This document shows positions 10,470 to 24,100 of a stretch of 64,000 nt of DNA, one piece after another. The translations under genes and the position numbers were made by a program. The stretch is from Amyelois transitella (lineage: Eukaryota; Arthropoda; Insecta; Lepidoptera; Pyralidae). Under the pieces are notes generated by a model, which ran no database searches, was not told the DNA's origin, and was given only the letters and a program-made list of their open reading frames with translations. Positions within the stretch are counted from its first letter, which is position 1; every line of letters starts with the position of its first letter. The stretch lies in the NCBI RefSeq assembly GCF_032362555.1, contig NC_083531.1:744001-808000 (forward strand). Direction: 5' to 3'.

Positions 10470-12767
10470 TGTTTATTTATTTCAAATGTAATTGATTGTA
10501 AATTAAAATTCAATAAATAGTCGTTATCTTACATCATTTAGCTAAGTAAGATATTTAGAACTACTTAGAAATTGAAAGAAACGATATAAGCAAAGAGCAA
10601 AGCAAATGAAAAGCGAATTCCATTTCCAATTATCTCTATTTAGTTTGTGTTTTCAATGACCAAAGATATTGTATTGTACTATTTCCTAAAACCATTTCCT
10701 TCGAGAATAGACCATTTCCCACTCAATATGCAAACAAAATCACATTTGACATTGACAAACCAAGCTGTCTTGCCTTTGATAGCTTCAATTTCCTTTGGGC
10801 AAGAAAAGCGACAATGCGATTCTACGTATCGATAGATCAATATGTAATTTTATGAATAATTTAGTATTTTTAATATACAATATTACACGCGGAATATTAT
10901 GTGACTACTAATAAATACCATAAACTCATGTACTTTTCTTTACACCATTGCCACAATCTACATTCATTTTTGTCTTACCTTCATTCTAAAGAGTTCATAT
11001 TTGCGCGCTTGAAAGAGAGTTCAAACCTTTATGTTACCCTTTACCTTTACCAATGAAGGTACTGGGAAATTCGATGAATCGAATCGAAAACTCATCAATC
11101 GAAATCAGATATCTTATAATTTGATATTTGGAATTTTGTAGTTTTTCCTTTTGATATTTTATATAAAACGATCTTAGAACTGAAAATATATGTTTCCCTG
11201 TTTCAAAAACTTAGGATATATTTTTCATATAAAATTGAATTGGTTGAAATTCGTTAAAATGCAAAGGTTCTATCTCAGTTCATTGTGACAAAGTTCTAAA
11301 TGGTGACGTCCCATATGGCCTTTGTAGCGTTTCCTTCCTTCATTTCAATTTGTGAAAAATTCATCACAATTTTACCAGTTCTATGAATTACTAAATTTTC
11401 AATATTTACATCATATAAAATATTATAGGTACTACCACCTTGATCCGGTAATTATAACGGTAAGTACAATAAATTATTTATCCAAGAATATTGGCGTAAT
11501 GTTGCTTCGTTTTCATTAAAGAGAATAGGTAGGTAAATTATGAATTAAACACTTGCGATTTTGGCAACTAGTACAATATCATGATATTAAGTGGCTCAGT
11601 TTATCGTGGTGTTAAAATACACCGAAATAAGTAGGTAATATTGGTAAAATTTCTACCTACAATCTATTTGACAGGGCCTACCTACGTATCTATTACCGTC
11701 CTCAATTATTTAGAAGACAACAAACACCTAATTCTTCCATGCTTGTTGGTATATTATTTGAAATTTACTATTTGATCAAAAATAATGGTGGACATCCATA
11801 ATGATTCTAGTTATGCAGGTAACAACTACCTTTAATTACAAAACAATTATTTGTTTATATATTTAATGAAGTTCACATAAATTTTTTTTTGTGTTTAAAA
11901 ATCAATTTATCTAGAAATCTAGTAGTAGTATGGCCACTTGTAAAAAGCAAAATGTAAGATACAAATTACATAATGAGTGATTATTGATACAAAATAGGTT
12001 AAAATTTTTTTTTTAATGCACACATAAATTATATCATTTTACTCTATACCTCATGGGGTAAGCAGAGGCAGAGGAATGGGACGCTCCCATTCCTTGAAGA
12101 ACATAATCACGTGGATGGCTGACATTTAGAAATAGTTACAGGTTATTAGCCCATCACCTTAAAAATAAATACCAATGTAATAAACCTTGTTCTTGATTGA
12201 CTTTTACAATAAAACTCGGGAATAAAAGCTGGCCAAAACTGTGTTATCTTTGCTACATCATCATTTAATGACTTATTCCACCTTTCTTTTACATTTATTT
12301 GGCAAGAATAGCAGATTTAATTATTTAATTATAAAATATAATATTGCTTGTGAATAAAAAATTGTACCAAGAACCTCAGTCAAAAAGTTTACAAACATTT
12401 AATTATCGTTAAAATGACAACATTAGGCAAAACCTAATACTTTTTATATTCTCCTCCTTGCATGGATTTCCTCAATGCTGAGGGCATATATACTTACCTA
12501 CTTGCATACCCAAGCTTTTTATAAAAGTCAATCAAAGAAAGAGCTAAAAAACCTTGGGATTTCACTTTTGGATGATGGGCTAGCAACCTTTCACTATCTG
12601 AATTACAATTCCACTGCTAAGCCATACAGCTGAATGTGGCCTTTTAATCTCTTTAAGACTGATGATTTTGTCTACGCCGTAAGGGATGAAGGATTAATTA
12701 TTTAATTGTGAGTAAGAAAAAGATTGGTACTGTGTTCAACATGATTTTATATAACATTGTTGCAGCC
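10470..12767. promoter_or_regulatory. Divergent intergenic region between two genes
   Basis: Separates the zinc-finger gene (-) from the charged-protein gene (+). A donor-like CG|GTAAGTAC at about 11459 could end a 5' untranslated exon of the plus-strand gene, whose first visible acceptor is TTGCAG at 12765. Degenerate SINE family A pieces lie at about 12056-12180 (-) and 12555-12690 (+). No other gene is seen. Promoter role is inferred from position only. Confidence 0.4.
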
Positions 12768-15700
12768 ATGCCCCCCAAAACCCAGCCACGTCAGGACCCC
12801 AGGATAGCTCCGAAGGAGATGATAGTCACACGGAGGAAGTCAGCCTTGCAGAAGAGACAGCTCCGAGAGAAAGACAGGAGTATGAAGAACATCACTCAAC
12901 TGCTGAAATCTCCTACGAAGAACTCACAAGTAAGTACTTCAACAGTAAAGTGTGGAGCAAAAGATTCTTCCATATTGTTTTTTTATTCCTTAAGACTTAA
13001 TTCAATAATACCTGTATAACGTACAGAAAAATATATAATAATATAGTGACACAAATACAATATCTTATATATAAAATTCTCATGTCACAATGTTTGTTCC
13101 CATACTCCTCCGAAACGGTTTGATTTATTCTCATGAAATTTTGTGAGCAATTTGAGTAGGTCTGAGAATCTATTTTTCATACCCCTTAGTGATAAAGGTT
13201 GTCCACTCTTAACATTTTTTTAACTAGAAATTACTTAAAAATTATTTTTATGGCAAAACAATGTTTGCCGGGACAGCTAGTAAATATATAAATAATAATA
13301 AAATCTAAAACGGATAGCTTTTGCTTTAGTCATTTCTCTTGTATTTTCATAAAATTTTGTCTCGATAATACTGAAAGGCCATGTTCAGCTTTATGATAGA
13401 TTTCTCTAATATCTCTTACAGTATGATAGATTCAAATAGTGGCAGGTGCTAGCTCATTGCCTAAAATAAAAATTCCAAGTTTAAAAGCCTTTTCCTTGAT
13501 TACTTTTACAATATGCATGGGTAGAGAAGTAGGCAGGTAACTAAATAGAAATAAAAATGATTTCAAAATATCAAATACCGGCAACCCAAGAAATTGTCAT
13601 TTCTAGTCATTCTAAAACTAAATAAATAAATTTTTCAGTCTCCCAAGAAGCAGAAAATGGCGCCAAAAGGTAAAATAAATAAAAAGTTACTGCAAGAATT
13701 ACTTCCGCCCGCCGAGGTGGAATTGAAACCTGTAAAACGGAGACCAAAAGTGAAGGAGCGTGTTTGGTTGAAACCAAAACCTAACTTCAAAATGGTAGCC
13801 AAGACTAACAAGAGGAAGCTATGCACTCCACGTAGAGGTAATTAATTTATACGGGACAAATTGAAATTTGAATTGACAAATTGATTTGAATATTTGTCTC
13901 CGTTAGGATATCACGGGTCTATACACCCTGGCTCTTTAAGAGAGAACTTGATGTTATGTTGTTCTACTGCCAAAATCCGTTCCCGGGCATATATCAATAG
14001 ATGATATGTCCATGAGCAGGTCTCGGCACAAGGTGGAGCTATTAGAAATAACATACATACAGACATATGATCACGTCTATAGCCCTAGCGGGGTAGACAG
14101 AGCCAACAGTCTAGGAAAAGACTGTAAAGCCACAGTCAGTTCTACGGCTCAATGATTTAAATATAAAACCTTTGATCTCGATTATTTTATAAAAAATACT
14201 AGCTTTTGCCCTGAGGCTTCACTCCTTTATTTCAGAACAAAAAAGGAGGAAGATCCTTCTTTATCTGTGCCAAATTTCGTGAAAATTTGTCCATTAGTTT
14301 ATGAGTTTATTCGTTACAAACAAACCTACAAAAAACACTAATATTTTTATAAACAGTGTGGATGTGGATACCTAATTGTTAACTTTTCATGAATTTCAGA
14401 GTTGGATCCCGGTTGTTCCCAAGTGGAACACGTTCAATGTGATTCCTCGGACATATTACAGCTGATTGAGGACACTGAGTCCCTGGATGAAGAGGATTTC
14501 CTGGAGATCCTGACCTGCCCCAGTCCGGTCTGGTGGGAGGAGCCGCGTGACCCCTCCTACTGTGAAAGTAAGCATGTAATCATGCATCAACACATACGGT
14601 CACGCCTGTATCCCTTGCGGGGTAAGCAGAGCCGACAGTCTTGAAAAGACTGATAGGCCACGTTCAGCTATTTGGTTTAATGATAGAATTGAGATTCAAA
14701 TAGTGACAGGTTGCTAGCCCATCGCCTAAAAGAAGAATCCCAAGTTTGTAAGCTTATCCCTTGGTCGCCTTTTACGACTTCCATGGGAAAGAGATGGAGT
14801 GGTCCTATTCTTTTTTGTACTGGTGCCGGGAACCACACGGCATATCATGCATCAAGCATGTACTAATCCATGCTCTTATTCCACCCATATAGGGTAACTA
14901 CTAGTTAGCCGGGGCGGGTCGCTAGTTACTAACTAGCGACCCGCCCCGGCTTCGCTCGGGTAGCATTTATACATATCAACCTTCCACTTGAATCACCCAA
15001 TCTATTAAAAAAAAAACTGTAGGTCGTTTTAAAGATCTAATAAGCATACATATATACATACTGACAGACGCCGGCAGCGACTTTGTTTTATACTATGTAG
15101 TAAAAGGAAGACAATTCCGTGGCGCGCGGGAAGATCTTGACAACTAGACCTACATGTTTTTTTTTTTATTGGTCCAAACGCTTTCTAAGCCTATTATTCA
15201 CCTTGTCAAAAAAAAACAGCCAGATTGGTAGAATAATTGCGGAGATATTGCATTTGGTAGTATGTGGATAACTCGATAATTAGGGTTTTTTTCTTGACAA
15301 GACTATATATCAATTTTCGAATTCTCAGAATTTTTGCGAAAATTATTACAAGTTGTTTTATCAACTTACGATCTGAAAACAAATGAGGTTCCTAGTCTGA
15401 TATGTGAATTTGTTCCCTTAGAAATTGTACCTCCTTCCCCGATGTAAACTGATAAAACGAATTAATCGGTTATACTCGATTTATATCAAACGTACGTTAC
15501 TTAATATTTTGATTAATACATTTAAAATTTATTTATTGTTTTACATAGTAAATTGATATATTCAGATAATTAGTTAATCTAACGCAAGTATAATTGTTTT
15601 CTAGTTTGGTAGGTACATAACTTTGATCAATCTCACAATATTTTTATATTTTAATAAATATTGACTTTCGTACTAGCTGTTGTCCAAAGCTTCGCCTGCG

Positions 15701-18700
15701 TAAAAAGTAACTCACATCAGGCTCCATCGAATACAATATACAATAAAAAGGTTTTTACATTTGTAAGCATTTTTGTCACTAGCTTTTATTTTTAAGGAAT
15801 ATAAAAAAAGGAAAGATTTGGTTAAGAAAGCTGTGATTAGAAAGAAAAAAGAGTATAAAGAGGAATTTGATAAAAGGCTATCAGAAGACTTTCAGTCAAA
15901 TTTGAAAGTATTCTGGAAATCCGTAAGGTCAGCCCGAGGAAAAACTATAACCAGAGAGCTGACTAGGATCCGATGCCAGGATGGTAGCGTTGTGAAAGGA
16001 GAAGAATGTGTGCTAAAGATATGGAAGGAATATTTTAAAAGTTTATTTGAAAAAAAAGGACATAATAACGATTTCTGCTATAGCGAAGAAAAAGAGAATG
16101 AGATGAAAGGCCAAATTGAAATTTTCGAAATTGTGGAAGCACTTAAGAGTATGAAAGCGGGCAAGGCTGCTGGGTATGATAGTGGCGGTCGACATGCTAA
16201 AAGCAGGAAAAGGCGTAGTAGCTAGTCAGTTGTACTGCCTTTTCGATTTGTGTTGGAGAAGCGGCCGAGTACCTACCAAAAGATTGGTGTAAGGCTGTTA
16301 TCGTACCACTTTACAAAGGAAAAGGGTCACAACTAGACAGCAAAAATTATCGTGGTATAAGCCTGCTTAGCGTCGTCGGCAAATTGTATGCTAAGGTATT
16401 GATTAATAGAGTCAGGAATGAAACTGATGATAAAATATGGGATGCTTTTCTTTGCGGTGCATAGCCGAAAAGTTTTTGGCCAAGAGTCAAAAAGTCTATT
16501 GCACATTCGTAGATCTGGAAAAGGCCTATGACAGAGTTGTGAGGAATGAATTGTGGTCAGCACTTTCTATGCATGGGGTGAGCAGTCTCTCAATACGAGC
16601 ACTGAAATCCTTATATGAGGATTCGAGTGCTTGTTTTAGGATAAACGGAGCGCACACTGAGTGGTTAAGATTGAGAAAGGATGTGTTGCGTCACCGTGGC
16701 TGTTCCACCTATTTATGGATAGTTGTTTGACAGATTTGAAAGAGTCTATAAGTGGATTAAGGATGAATGAGTTACTCGTCAAATGTCTGCTCTATGCCGA
16801 CGATCAGGTTATACTGGCGTCATCAGCAGAAGAGTTAGTGGAGATGGTAAACTGTATGCATGAAGCTTTAAAGGAGAAAGGAATGAAAGTGAACGTAAGT
16901 AAAACTAAAACACTGGTTTTTGAAATGGAGAAAGAAATGACAGCATATAATATTTTGATTGGAGGAGAAAAAGTTGAGCAAGTGAAAGAGTTTGTATATC
17001 TAGGATCAAAGTTTACATCAGATGGCAAGTGTGATAGTGATATTGAAAGGAGAGTGAACACGGGGAACATGGTAAATGGAGCTTTGCATGCCTTTATGAG
17101 CAGTCAGAAACTATCCAAAAAGGCTCGACTGGCTGTGCATGGCGTGTTGGTCCCGACATTAATGCATGGGAGTGAAAGTTGAGTATGGCAAAAGAAGCAC
17201 GAAAGCAGAATAAATGCAGTGGAAATGAGAGCGTTAAGGAGTATGATGGGTGTGAAATTGAGTGACCGGATAAGGAACAGCGTGATAAGGGAATGTTGTG
17301 ATGTGAAAGAAGATGTAGTTACAGGAATAGAAAAGGGCATGTTAAGATGGTTCGGTCATGTGGAGAGGATGAATTAAAGCAGGTTGACTAAGCAGATATA
17401 CTAGGAGAGTGTGGAGGGAAAGGTCGGAGTGGGAAGACCTAGACGAACGTATCTTGATCAGATTAAGGACGTCCTGGTAAAGAGCCAGGTCAAAAGTACC
17501 CGAAACCGCCGAGCTTGCATGAAGAGAGTTATGAATGTGGATGAAGCGATGGAAGTATGCGGAGATCGTGGCAAATGGAAAGAGGTAGTCTATGCCTACC
17601 CCTCCGGGAAAGAGGCGTGATTTTATGTATGTACATATGTAGTAATAGAAATATGATGATAGTAATAGAAAATAATGTTCTGGGGGTATATTTTTAATAA
17701 CAGCGGCCCAGTTTTCGCAAGCAAGTCAAGGTTGCAATGTATGCAGATGAAGTTGCTGCCCATCCACCAAGGATTTTAATAACAGTTTTGGTTTAAAATT
17801 GTTGTTTACTACAAAAAAGACGAAATATAATATGTGAGAAACTTGATAACTCATCTTTACATTCTGGAAAATATATTGATAAGTGGATAAGTCACTTGAT
17901 AAGTCGTCGGTACGCATATTGACATGTCGATTATTTCAAAAACTAAGAAAAATTATGCAAATTACTGTACGTTATTCGAATCATCGTAAAAAGTTTACCT
18001 TAGATAAAGTATAAGTTATAAATGTAACAAACATATGCATTTTCCAGAGGAAGCCAAAGTTTAAAATGGCCGCCCTGTAAAATTGCTTTTTTCAACATGT
18101 CAAATTCTTCCCGCGGGGCACGGAATTGTTCCCTTTTAAAAGCTTTTTTTTAACTAGACTTATAGTATTTTAAGTAAAAAACTTGTAATTTACTTAAATT
18201 GTCTAATTCAGATATTCGTTAATAGATCTAAAGATTACCTACTACACCTAGTTAAATATTCTCGCGAGCTTTTATATCATACTTACTTTTGCACGTGACT
18301 TCGCTTTCGTGAGAAATTCCAGAAAAAGCAGCCTATATCACGGTATAATCTATATCTGTGTCAAATTTCGTGAAAATCAGTCTAGTAGTTTTTGCGTTTA
18401 TTCGTTTTAGATACATACATATGGTCACGTCTATATCCCTTGCGGGGTAGACAGAGCCGACAGTCTTGAAAAGACTGAATGGCCACGTTCAGCTATTTGG
18501 GTTTAATATAGAATTGAGATTCAAATAGTGACAGCTTGCTAGCCTATCGCCTAAAGTAAGAATCCCAAGTTTATAAACCAATCCCTTAGTCGCCTTTTAC
18601 GACATCCGTGGGGAAGGGATGGAGTAGTCCTATTCTTTTTTCTATTGGTGCCGGGAACCACACGGCACTTGAGTGCCTTATTCTAAATTTCTTAAAATAA

Positions 18701-19848
18701 ATATTATTCTCTTTTCAGAACCCATTTTTGTCCCGACACCAAGTCAAGCAACAGATAATTCTACTGAAAATACAATCGATAAAATAATAAGTAATAAAAC
18801 TATTAAAGATTTAGATCAGAAAGTTGTCAAAAAGAGGAAAAAGCTAGAAAACATTTTGGGTAATATTAAAAGTAAGAGAAAGTTTGAACACGATGCTGGT
18901 GATCATAAAAGCGATACTTTAGACATTGATTTGCTTAATGATGAAATGCTTAGAAATTTAGAAGCGATTCATATACCCATAGAACCTAGTCATGATGCAG
19001 TTGAATTGAAAAAAGTCAAAATTGAAAAAGAAAATGAAGTGTCCATTAAAAATAATAGTTCACATTCGGATGAAGTCAAACTTGAAATGGTTCCTAGTCA
19101 TATTGCGCAAAATGAATTAGATACTAAAATTAATGAAGATCAAAATGTAGCAGTTAAAAAAATAACTTCCAAATCAGATCGAAATGAATTGAAAGATTTA
19201 AAAGTGCCGGATATTTTGCCACCTCTGCAAAGGAATCCTATGCATACAACGTCAGTTTTGGATAAAATCGTTATAAATAGCAATTTAATGTCCAAAGATG
19301 CAGAGAAAATAAATGTTAAATTCAAAATGGATTCGGCTATTGAAAGGGAAAATTCAACAGTCACCTCTCCTTTCTTTGAGAAATCCAAAGATGATGACAC
19401 GATATCAGACACTAACATCAAATTCATTGACAAAGTAGAAGATCAAGAGTTAGACGACACCTCGCAAATTATTTTGGACAAAATCAAGAAGTTTTTCCAC
19501 GAGAAGAAAGTGAATAAGAAGGAATACATAACAGTGTATAGAATCGTCGATAAAGAGGAAAAACAAGAATTGAAGAATGATGATCAAAGTAAAATCAACT
19601 ATTTTTACAAGAAATGTAAAAACTTTAGGAAGAAATGTGATAATGTTGACACAAGCAAAAGTAATTCTGGTAAAACTTTAGCGTTGGCCAACAGTAATAT
19701 GAAATATTGCTTGAATTGTTCATCAATTTTCGAAACGAAAGAATGCCACTATTGTGCGGCGATGTCTGAACCAAGAGAGTGCGTGTGCGACAAATCGCAG
19801 GATAATCGCAGCGATTTGTCGTGCGACAATTGTGATAGGAGTGAATGA
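12768..19848 (+). CDS. Charged, probably nuclear protein of unknown function, about 552 aa, four coding exons
   Basis: Exons are 12768-12929, 13639-13837, 14400-14567 and 18719-19848 (stop TGA). Phases 0, 1 and 1 agree and the sum is 1659 nt. The start is the ATG two bases after a TTGCAG acceptor, so an upstream untranslated exon is expected. Residues 1-120 are rich in Lys/Arg/Pro (MAPKGKINKK, RRPKVKERVWLKPKPNFK) and resemble nuclear-localisation sequence. Exon 3 is acidic with DTESLDEEDFLEILTCPSPV followed by WWEEP, the most conserved-looking block. Exon 4 is long, Lys/Glu/Asp-rich and low in complexity, ending with clustered cysteines (YCLNC, ECHYC, CVCD, CDNC) that could bind metal. The polyA signal AATAAA is at 19864-19869. 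I do not recognise the family. Intron 3 (4.15 kb) carries SINEs and a dead LINE. Confidence 0.8.
13065..13282 (+). repeat. Short interspersed repeat in intron 1
   Basis: Runs from TATATAAAATTCTCATGTCA through CTCCGAAACGG to GGGACAGCTAGTAAA. The ending is like those of other short families in the window, but no second copy was found here. Confidence 0.45.
14062..14190 (-). mobile_element. SINE family A, fragment
   Basis: Tail CGTCTATAGCCC then GCGGGGTAGACAGAGCC; the head half is missing. Intron 2 of the charged-protein gene. Confidence 0.65.
14583..14842 (-). mobile_element. SINE family A, near full length
   Basis: Tail at 14590 (GGTCACGCCTGTATCCC), head hairpin at 14822-14842 (GTGCCGGGAACCACACGGC). 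Starts 16 bp downstream of the exon 3 donor. Confidence 0.85.
14900..15095 (+). repeat. Interspersed repeat, family D, with terminal foldback
   Basis: AGCCGGGGCGGGTCGCTAGTT and its reverse complement face each other across two bases (about 14909-14952). The body of the repeat follows (ACTAGCGACCCGCCCCGG ... GACTTTGTTTTATACTATG). Other copies: 28494-28680 (+), 42500-42680 (-). Confidence 0.65.
15785..17640 (+). pseudogene. Dead RTE-like LINE reverse transcriptase
   Basis: A 5'-truncated non-LTR element in intron 3 of the charged-protein gene. Recognisable RT pieces are KSMKAGKAAGYD (block before motif A), FVDLEKAYDRV (motif A), LLYADDQVILAS (catalytic YADD), a thumb region with FVYLGSKF, and a C-terminal VGRPRRTYLDQIKDV. 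The frame breaks near 16190, 16690 and 17182, with stops at 17377 and 17398. There is no endonuclease. The 3' end is a (TATG)n-type microsatellite, as in RTE elements. Fragments of the same family lie at 9905-10215, 28155-28340, 38437-38605, 45556-45690, 46702-46836, 49082-49180 (-) and 50240-50345 (-). RTE assignment is by tail and RT style, not by a search. Confidence 0.85.
18411..18668 (-). mobile_element. SINE family A, near full length
   Basis: Tail ATACATACATATGGTCACG, head GTGCCGGGAACCACACGGCAC reversed at 18648-18668. It ends 50 bp before the exon 4 acceptor of the charged-protein gene. Confidence 0.85.
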
Positions 19849-19869
19849 ATTGTTATTTGTTCGAATAAA

Positions 19870-21127
19870 TGAAGTGTTATTTGTAAATCAAGTATTCTTT
19901 ATTGTCCTAAAATTATCTGTATTTTGCGTCCCCAACATGGAGAAGTATTGGCGTATCTAGAGATATTCCAGAAGGGCATGGCCGACTAAACTATCTTAAG
20001 GGTGGGCACTGGATTATTTCCCTCCCCCTTGAGATATTAAAAATTATGCAGCCTGAAAAAATGATGTGCATAATCGTGTTTCTCTACTCAACATTAAAAA
20101 ACTTTTATTCGTTATTGCAGGATACGTAAACAACATAATAAGTCATTTATATTGTACCTTTTTTATGTACTTACACAAAATTATATACAGGAGCATTTAA
20201 TACAGTAGTTTTAGTACAAAGGTGCTACTTATTTCAATAGAAATTTCTTCCAGTAGACACATGAGAGAGATGAATATAAAAGCGGTATGGCGTGCGTGCG
20301 TACCTACTTGCGTACTTGTGCGTGTTTGTACTGTACTTGTTTAGAATTAGTCGTATGAACGTCGTTTGACGCACCGATGTTGGCTAATATTTGTATTGTA
20401 CAATTATTAGCCTACATTTCTTATTTAATAAATTTGATTTATGTTTGTGTTATCATGCTCCTTTTTTCACGAATCGATTCCCATCCGACCTTTGCTGCAC
20501 TACATGAAGGTGCCTATTCCTTTACTCGCCTTTTACAACTCACATTGCTCTTGGCTTGGTATTATTGTACAAATATTGACCTGTCTGTCTGGCTAATTAA
20601 ACCGTTGCAGCTTTAAATTTTCATTGTCGTTCGTTTTGTTTTCTTGAAATTATACAACCTCCGACACAACTTGTTGGAGCCGCGGTTCCCCAGGAATAAC
20701 ACCTAGCCAAGCGGAAGATCTTCCCTTTGGTGGCGGTCGAGCCGAATCATCGCTCCCGCTACAATCCTAATAAAAACAAAATGGCGTATCCTTCAATACA
20801 CATATATTAAATTAATTGTTCCTATTAAAATAATACTTATACCTACCATCTTTATTTATTTTATGCGTAGAATAAAGAGTATAATTAATTATTCATGTTA
20901 CTTACTCATTTAGTCAGAAGAACAATTGTTTGAACATTCAAGTGAGAATTTACTGAGACAGAAAATATAAGTACTTCCATGAATTAATTTTTTCACCTGT
21001 GCAAACATATAACTCAAAACAAGACGTCATTTTAAAAATATAATAGGTACTTATTATTTCTTATCCATTGTCAAATCCGGCGGAGGAGCTATATTATGTG
21101 GTTGTATTTAAAAAAAAAGCAGTGAAT
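19870..21127. other. Intergenic region with an LTR fragment
   Basis: Mostly unique AT-rich sequence. A LINE-tail-like ATTTCTTCCAGTAGAC lies near 20245. The only clear element is the LTR fragment at 20651-20762. A TATA-like GCTATATTATG at about 21091 and a short leader precede the next gene's ATG. Confidence 0.5.
20651..20762 (+). mobile_element. TRIM-family LTR fragment
   Basis: Matches the last ~110 bp of the LTR at 373-628 (ACAACCTCCGACACAACTTG ... CATCGCTCCCGCTACA) with several differences. The 5' part and interior are absent. Confidence 0.8.
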
Positions 21128-24100
21128 ATGATGTGGAAAACTGTGTTTTTATTGTCTTTGGTGAGTACCTATCTTTCAATTGGAGCGGCAATTTTTTCTC
21201 GAATGGGTAGGCAGAGACTACAGTAAAGTTTTACAAGATTACGAAACTTATGCCATGTGGTCTCCGTCACTTAAGTCACGGGGTGGTCCCACCTTCATGA
21301 CTTTAGGTTAGATTTGGAAAATTTACAGCTATTTTTTTTATTCTAGACTTTAATCAATCTTAACTATCAATATCTATTACACCCAGGCGAACCTCCCGAA
21401 TACCCGGACACCCGGTTCAGAATTCCGCGAAATATTCCTTGAGATGGGATTCACGGAGAAATACACACAATACAACTAAATTAAATTTCAAAATCTTTAA
21501 ATTTAACATACTAAAATAATTAACTCGTCAAAAGCTATCTAGATAAACTTGGTCATAACCCCTCGCAGCATAATTTGCGCGATGCTGTTATTAATGGAGC
21601 GAAAAACAATAGCTGTTTAGCTTTTTATTATGACGTAAAACAGGACAGCGATAGTGTTTCGCGAGATAAAAACAAGGTCGCGCTTTTCATGCTAAGGGTG
21701 CTGGTCTATATGACTATACTATACTATGACTAATAGCTCTTTTCCCCAGATAATGTGATGAGGGTGTTTAGGTACCTACCCGGAGGGAAAAATATTAATT
21801 ACTTACTAACTTTCTCCCATGTGTAAAGTAACCTATATCCTTCTCCGTAATACACACTTAATTCATATAAAATTTCATGAAGATCGGTTCAGTGGTTTAA
21901 CATGAAAGACGAACAAACAAACACACTTTCACATTTATAATATTAGAATATGGATTTCTTCCGCTTCTAACTTTCTGGACTTGATTCCGGTCTTGTCTTT
22001 AATTAACGTACAATTTCTCTGTGTAAAATAAGTACAGCTCTTAAAATCAGCTAGTTTAGGTCTAAAAGGGTGCAACCCCGAAAAATTCGAAATATGAACA
22101 GTCAACTATTTCGAAAGGGTCTACATTTTGTCAAAAGCTATTTCAACACACACGGGAAAAGAAAAACATTTGAATTTTTTGGAAAAAAAAAACGTTTCCA
22201 GTTTTAAAATCAGTATGTTTTCGTTGAGAGCTTTCTGTTTTAAAATCAGTATGTTTTCGTTGAGGTTTCATTATTCGCTTAGAGATGACTCTTAAGTTTT
22301 TAAAGCGTAGGTATGCTTTGTTTCTTACAGATAAGCAACTGCTTAGCCCTTCCCTTCGGTTTGGGTAAGTTAAACCATGTTTTTAATACTTACTTAAACT
22401 TACGTACACTTGGCAGACGAGCCCCAGCCCAGGCTCAATTCCAGAGAGATGAGAACGAAAAGGGGCTAACGCCAGTAGGATATTTATTAAATTTTTTTTC
22501 AGAAAGTAGAGACTTTTCTTCATTTTCATATATAATCTATGGAAAGATTTCGTAAGATGCATATTGGCGACGACCAAGCGGTATAAAAAAAGTAATTTCA
22601 TCACAGTAAAACTTAGTGTAGTAGTGCTTTTGTCCTTGAGTCACTTCTACGACATCGGCAGGATAAAGTAGAGTGATAATTTTCTACTTTTTCGTATACA
22701 CAAAAATTTCCCTACCCGTCTCTCTCCGACTTAAGATTGAGCGAACAGATAGAAAGGGAAGGAAATATAAGACATAACACGAAAGCCCCACTGAAAAGAA
22801 AAATAATAACAATTACAAGTTTATGCTTAGACGAAAATTGAATAAAACTACTCCCCGAACGCTGCGCAGAAATTATTTTATGTGAAAAAGGAAGTGTCAA
22901 ATTCTAGGGTCTACTTATTTGCCAGGTGCTATACGACTTTAAGAAGCCGTCTCAGCAATATTCTTCTACCACTGCGTTCGACCATATGACATGCTCTGAT
23001 AGGCTTTGCCGCTAAAATATTTTCACATTATACAAATATTTGACATTGAAAAATGATCATACAATAGATACTTACTATGTGTAATTTCCTAGCTGTGCCC
23101 GCGACTTCGTCCGCCTGAAATAGTTATTTTGGGCATCATTGAAGCCCTCAAGGATGAATAATTGTCCCCGTTTTTTTTCACATTTTCCAATATTTCTTCG
23201 CTCCTAATAGTTGCAGCGTGATGTTACAGCCTAAAGCCTTCCTCGAAAAATGGTCTATCATACACATTTTTTTAAAATTCGAACCAGTGCCGTTCCCGGC
23301 AGTGCCGTGTGGTTCCCGGCACCAATACAAAAAAGAATAGGATCACTCCATCTCTTTCCCATGGATGTCGTAAAAGGCGACTAAGGGATAGGCTGACAAA
23401 GTTGGGATTCTTTTTTAGGCGATGGGCTAGCAACCTGTCACTAGTTGAATCTCAAATCTATCATTAAGCCAAATAGCTGAACGTGGCCATTCAGTCTTTT
23501 CAAGACTGTTGGCTCTGTCTACCCTGCAAGGGATATAGACGTGACCATATGTATGTATGTATGTCGAACCAGTAGTTCCTGAGATTAGCGCTTTCAAATA
23601 AACAAACAAACTCTTCAGCTTTATAATATTAGTGTAGCTACTCGTATATGTAGTATAGATTTGTTTCACTTTTGCAGGTGGAATTTCGTCACATTTGGAT
23701 AAAGCGAAAGGTCTCACCGACCATTTAGGGTCATTACCCGACGAGCCTAGTGATGATGACCTTTCGGACCCATCAAAGAAAATTCCGGGACATGATGACC
23801 TTTCTGACCCATTGAAGAAACTCCCGGGACATGATGACCTTTCTGACCCATTGAAGAAACTCCCGGGACATGATGACCTTTCTGACCCATTGAAGAAACT
23901 CCCGGGACATGATGACCTTTCTGACCCATTGAAGAAACTGCCGGGACATGATGACCTTTCTGACCCATTGAAGAAACTCCCGGGACATGATGACCTTTCT
24001 GATCCTTTGAAGAAACTGCCGGGACATGATGACCTTTCTGACCCATTGAAGAAACTCCCGGGACATGATGACCTTTCTGATCCTTTGAAGAAACTGCCGG

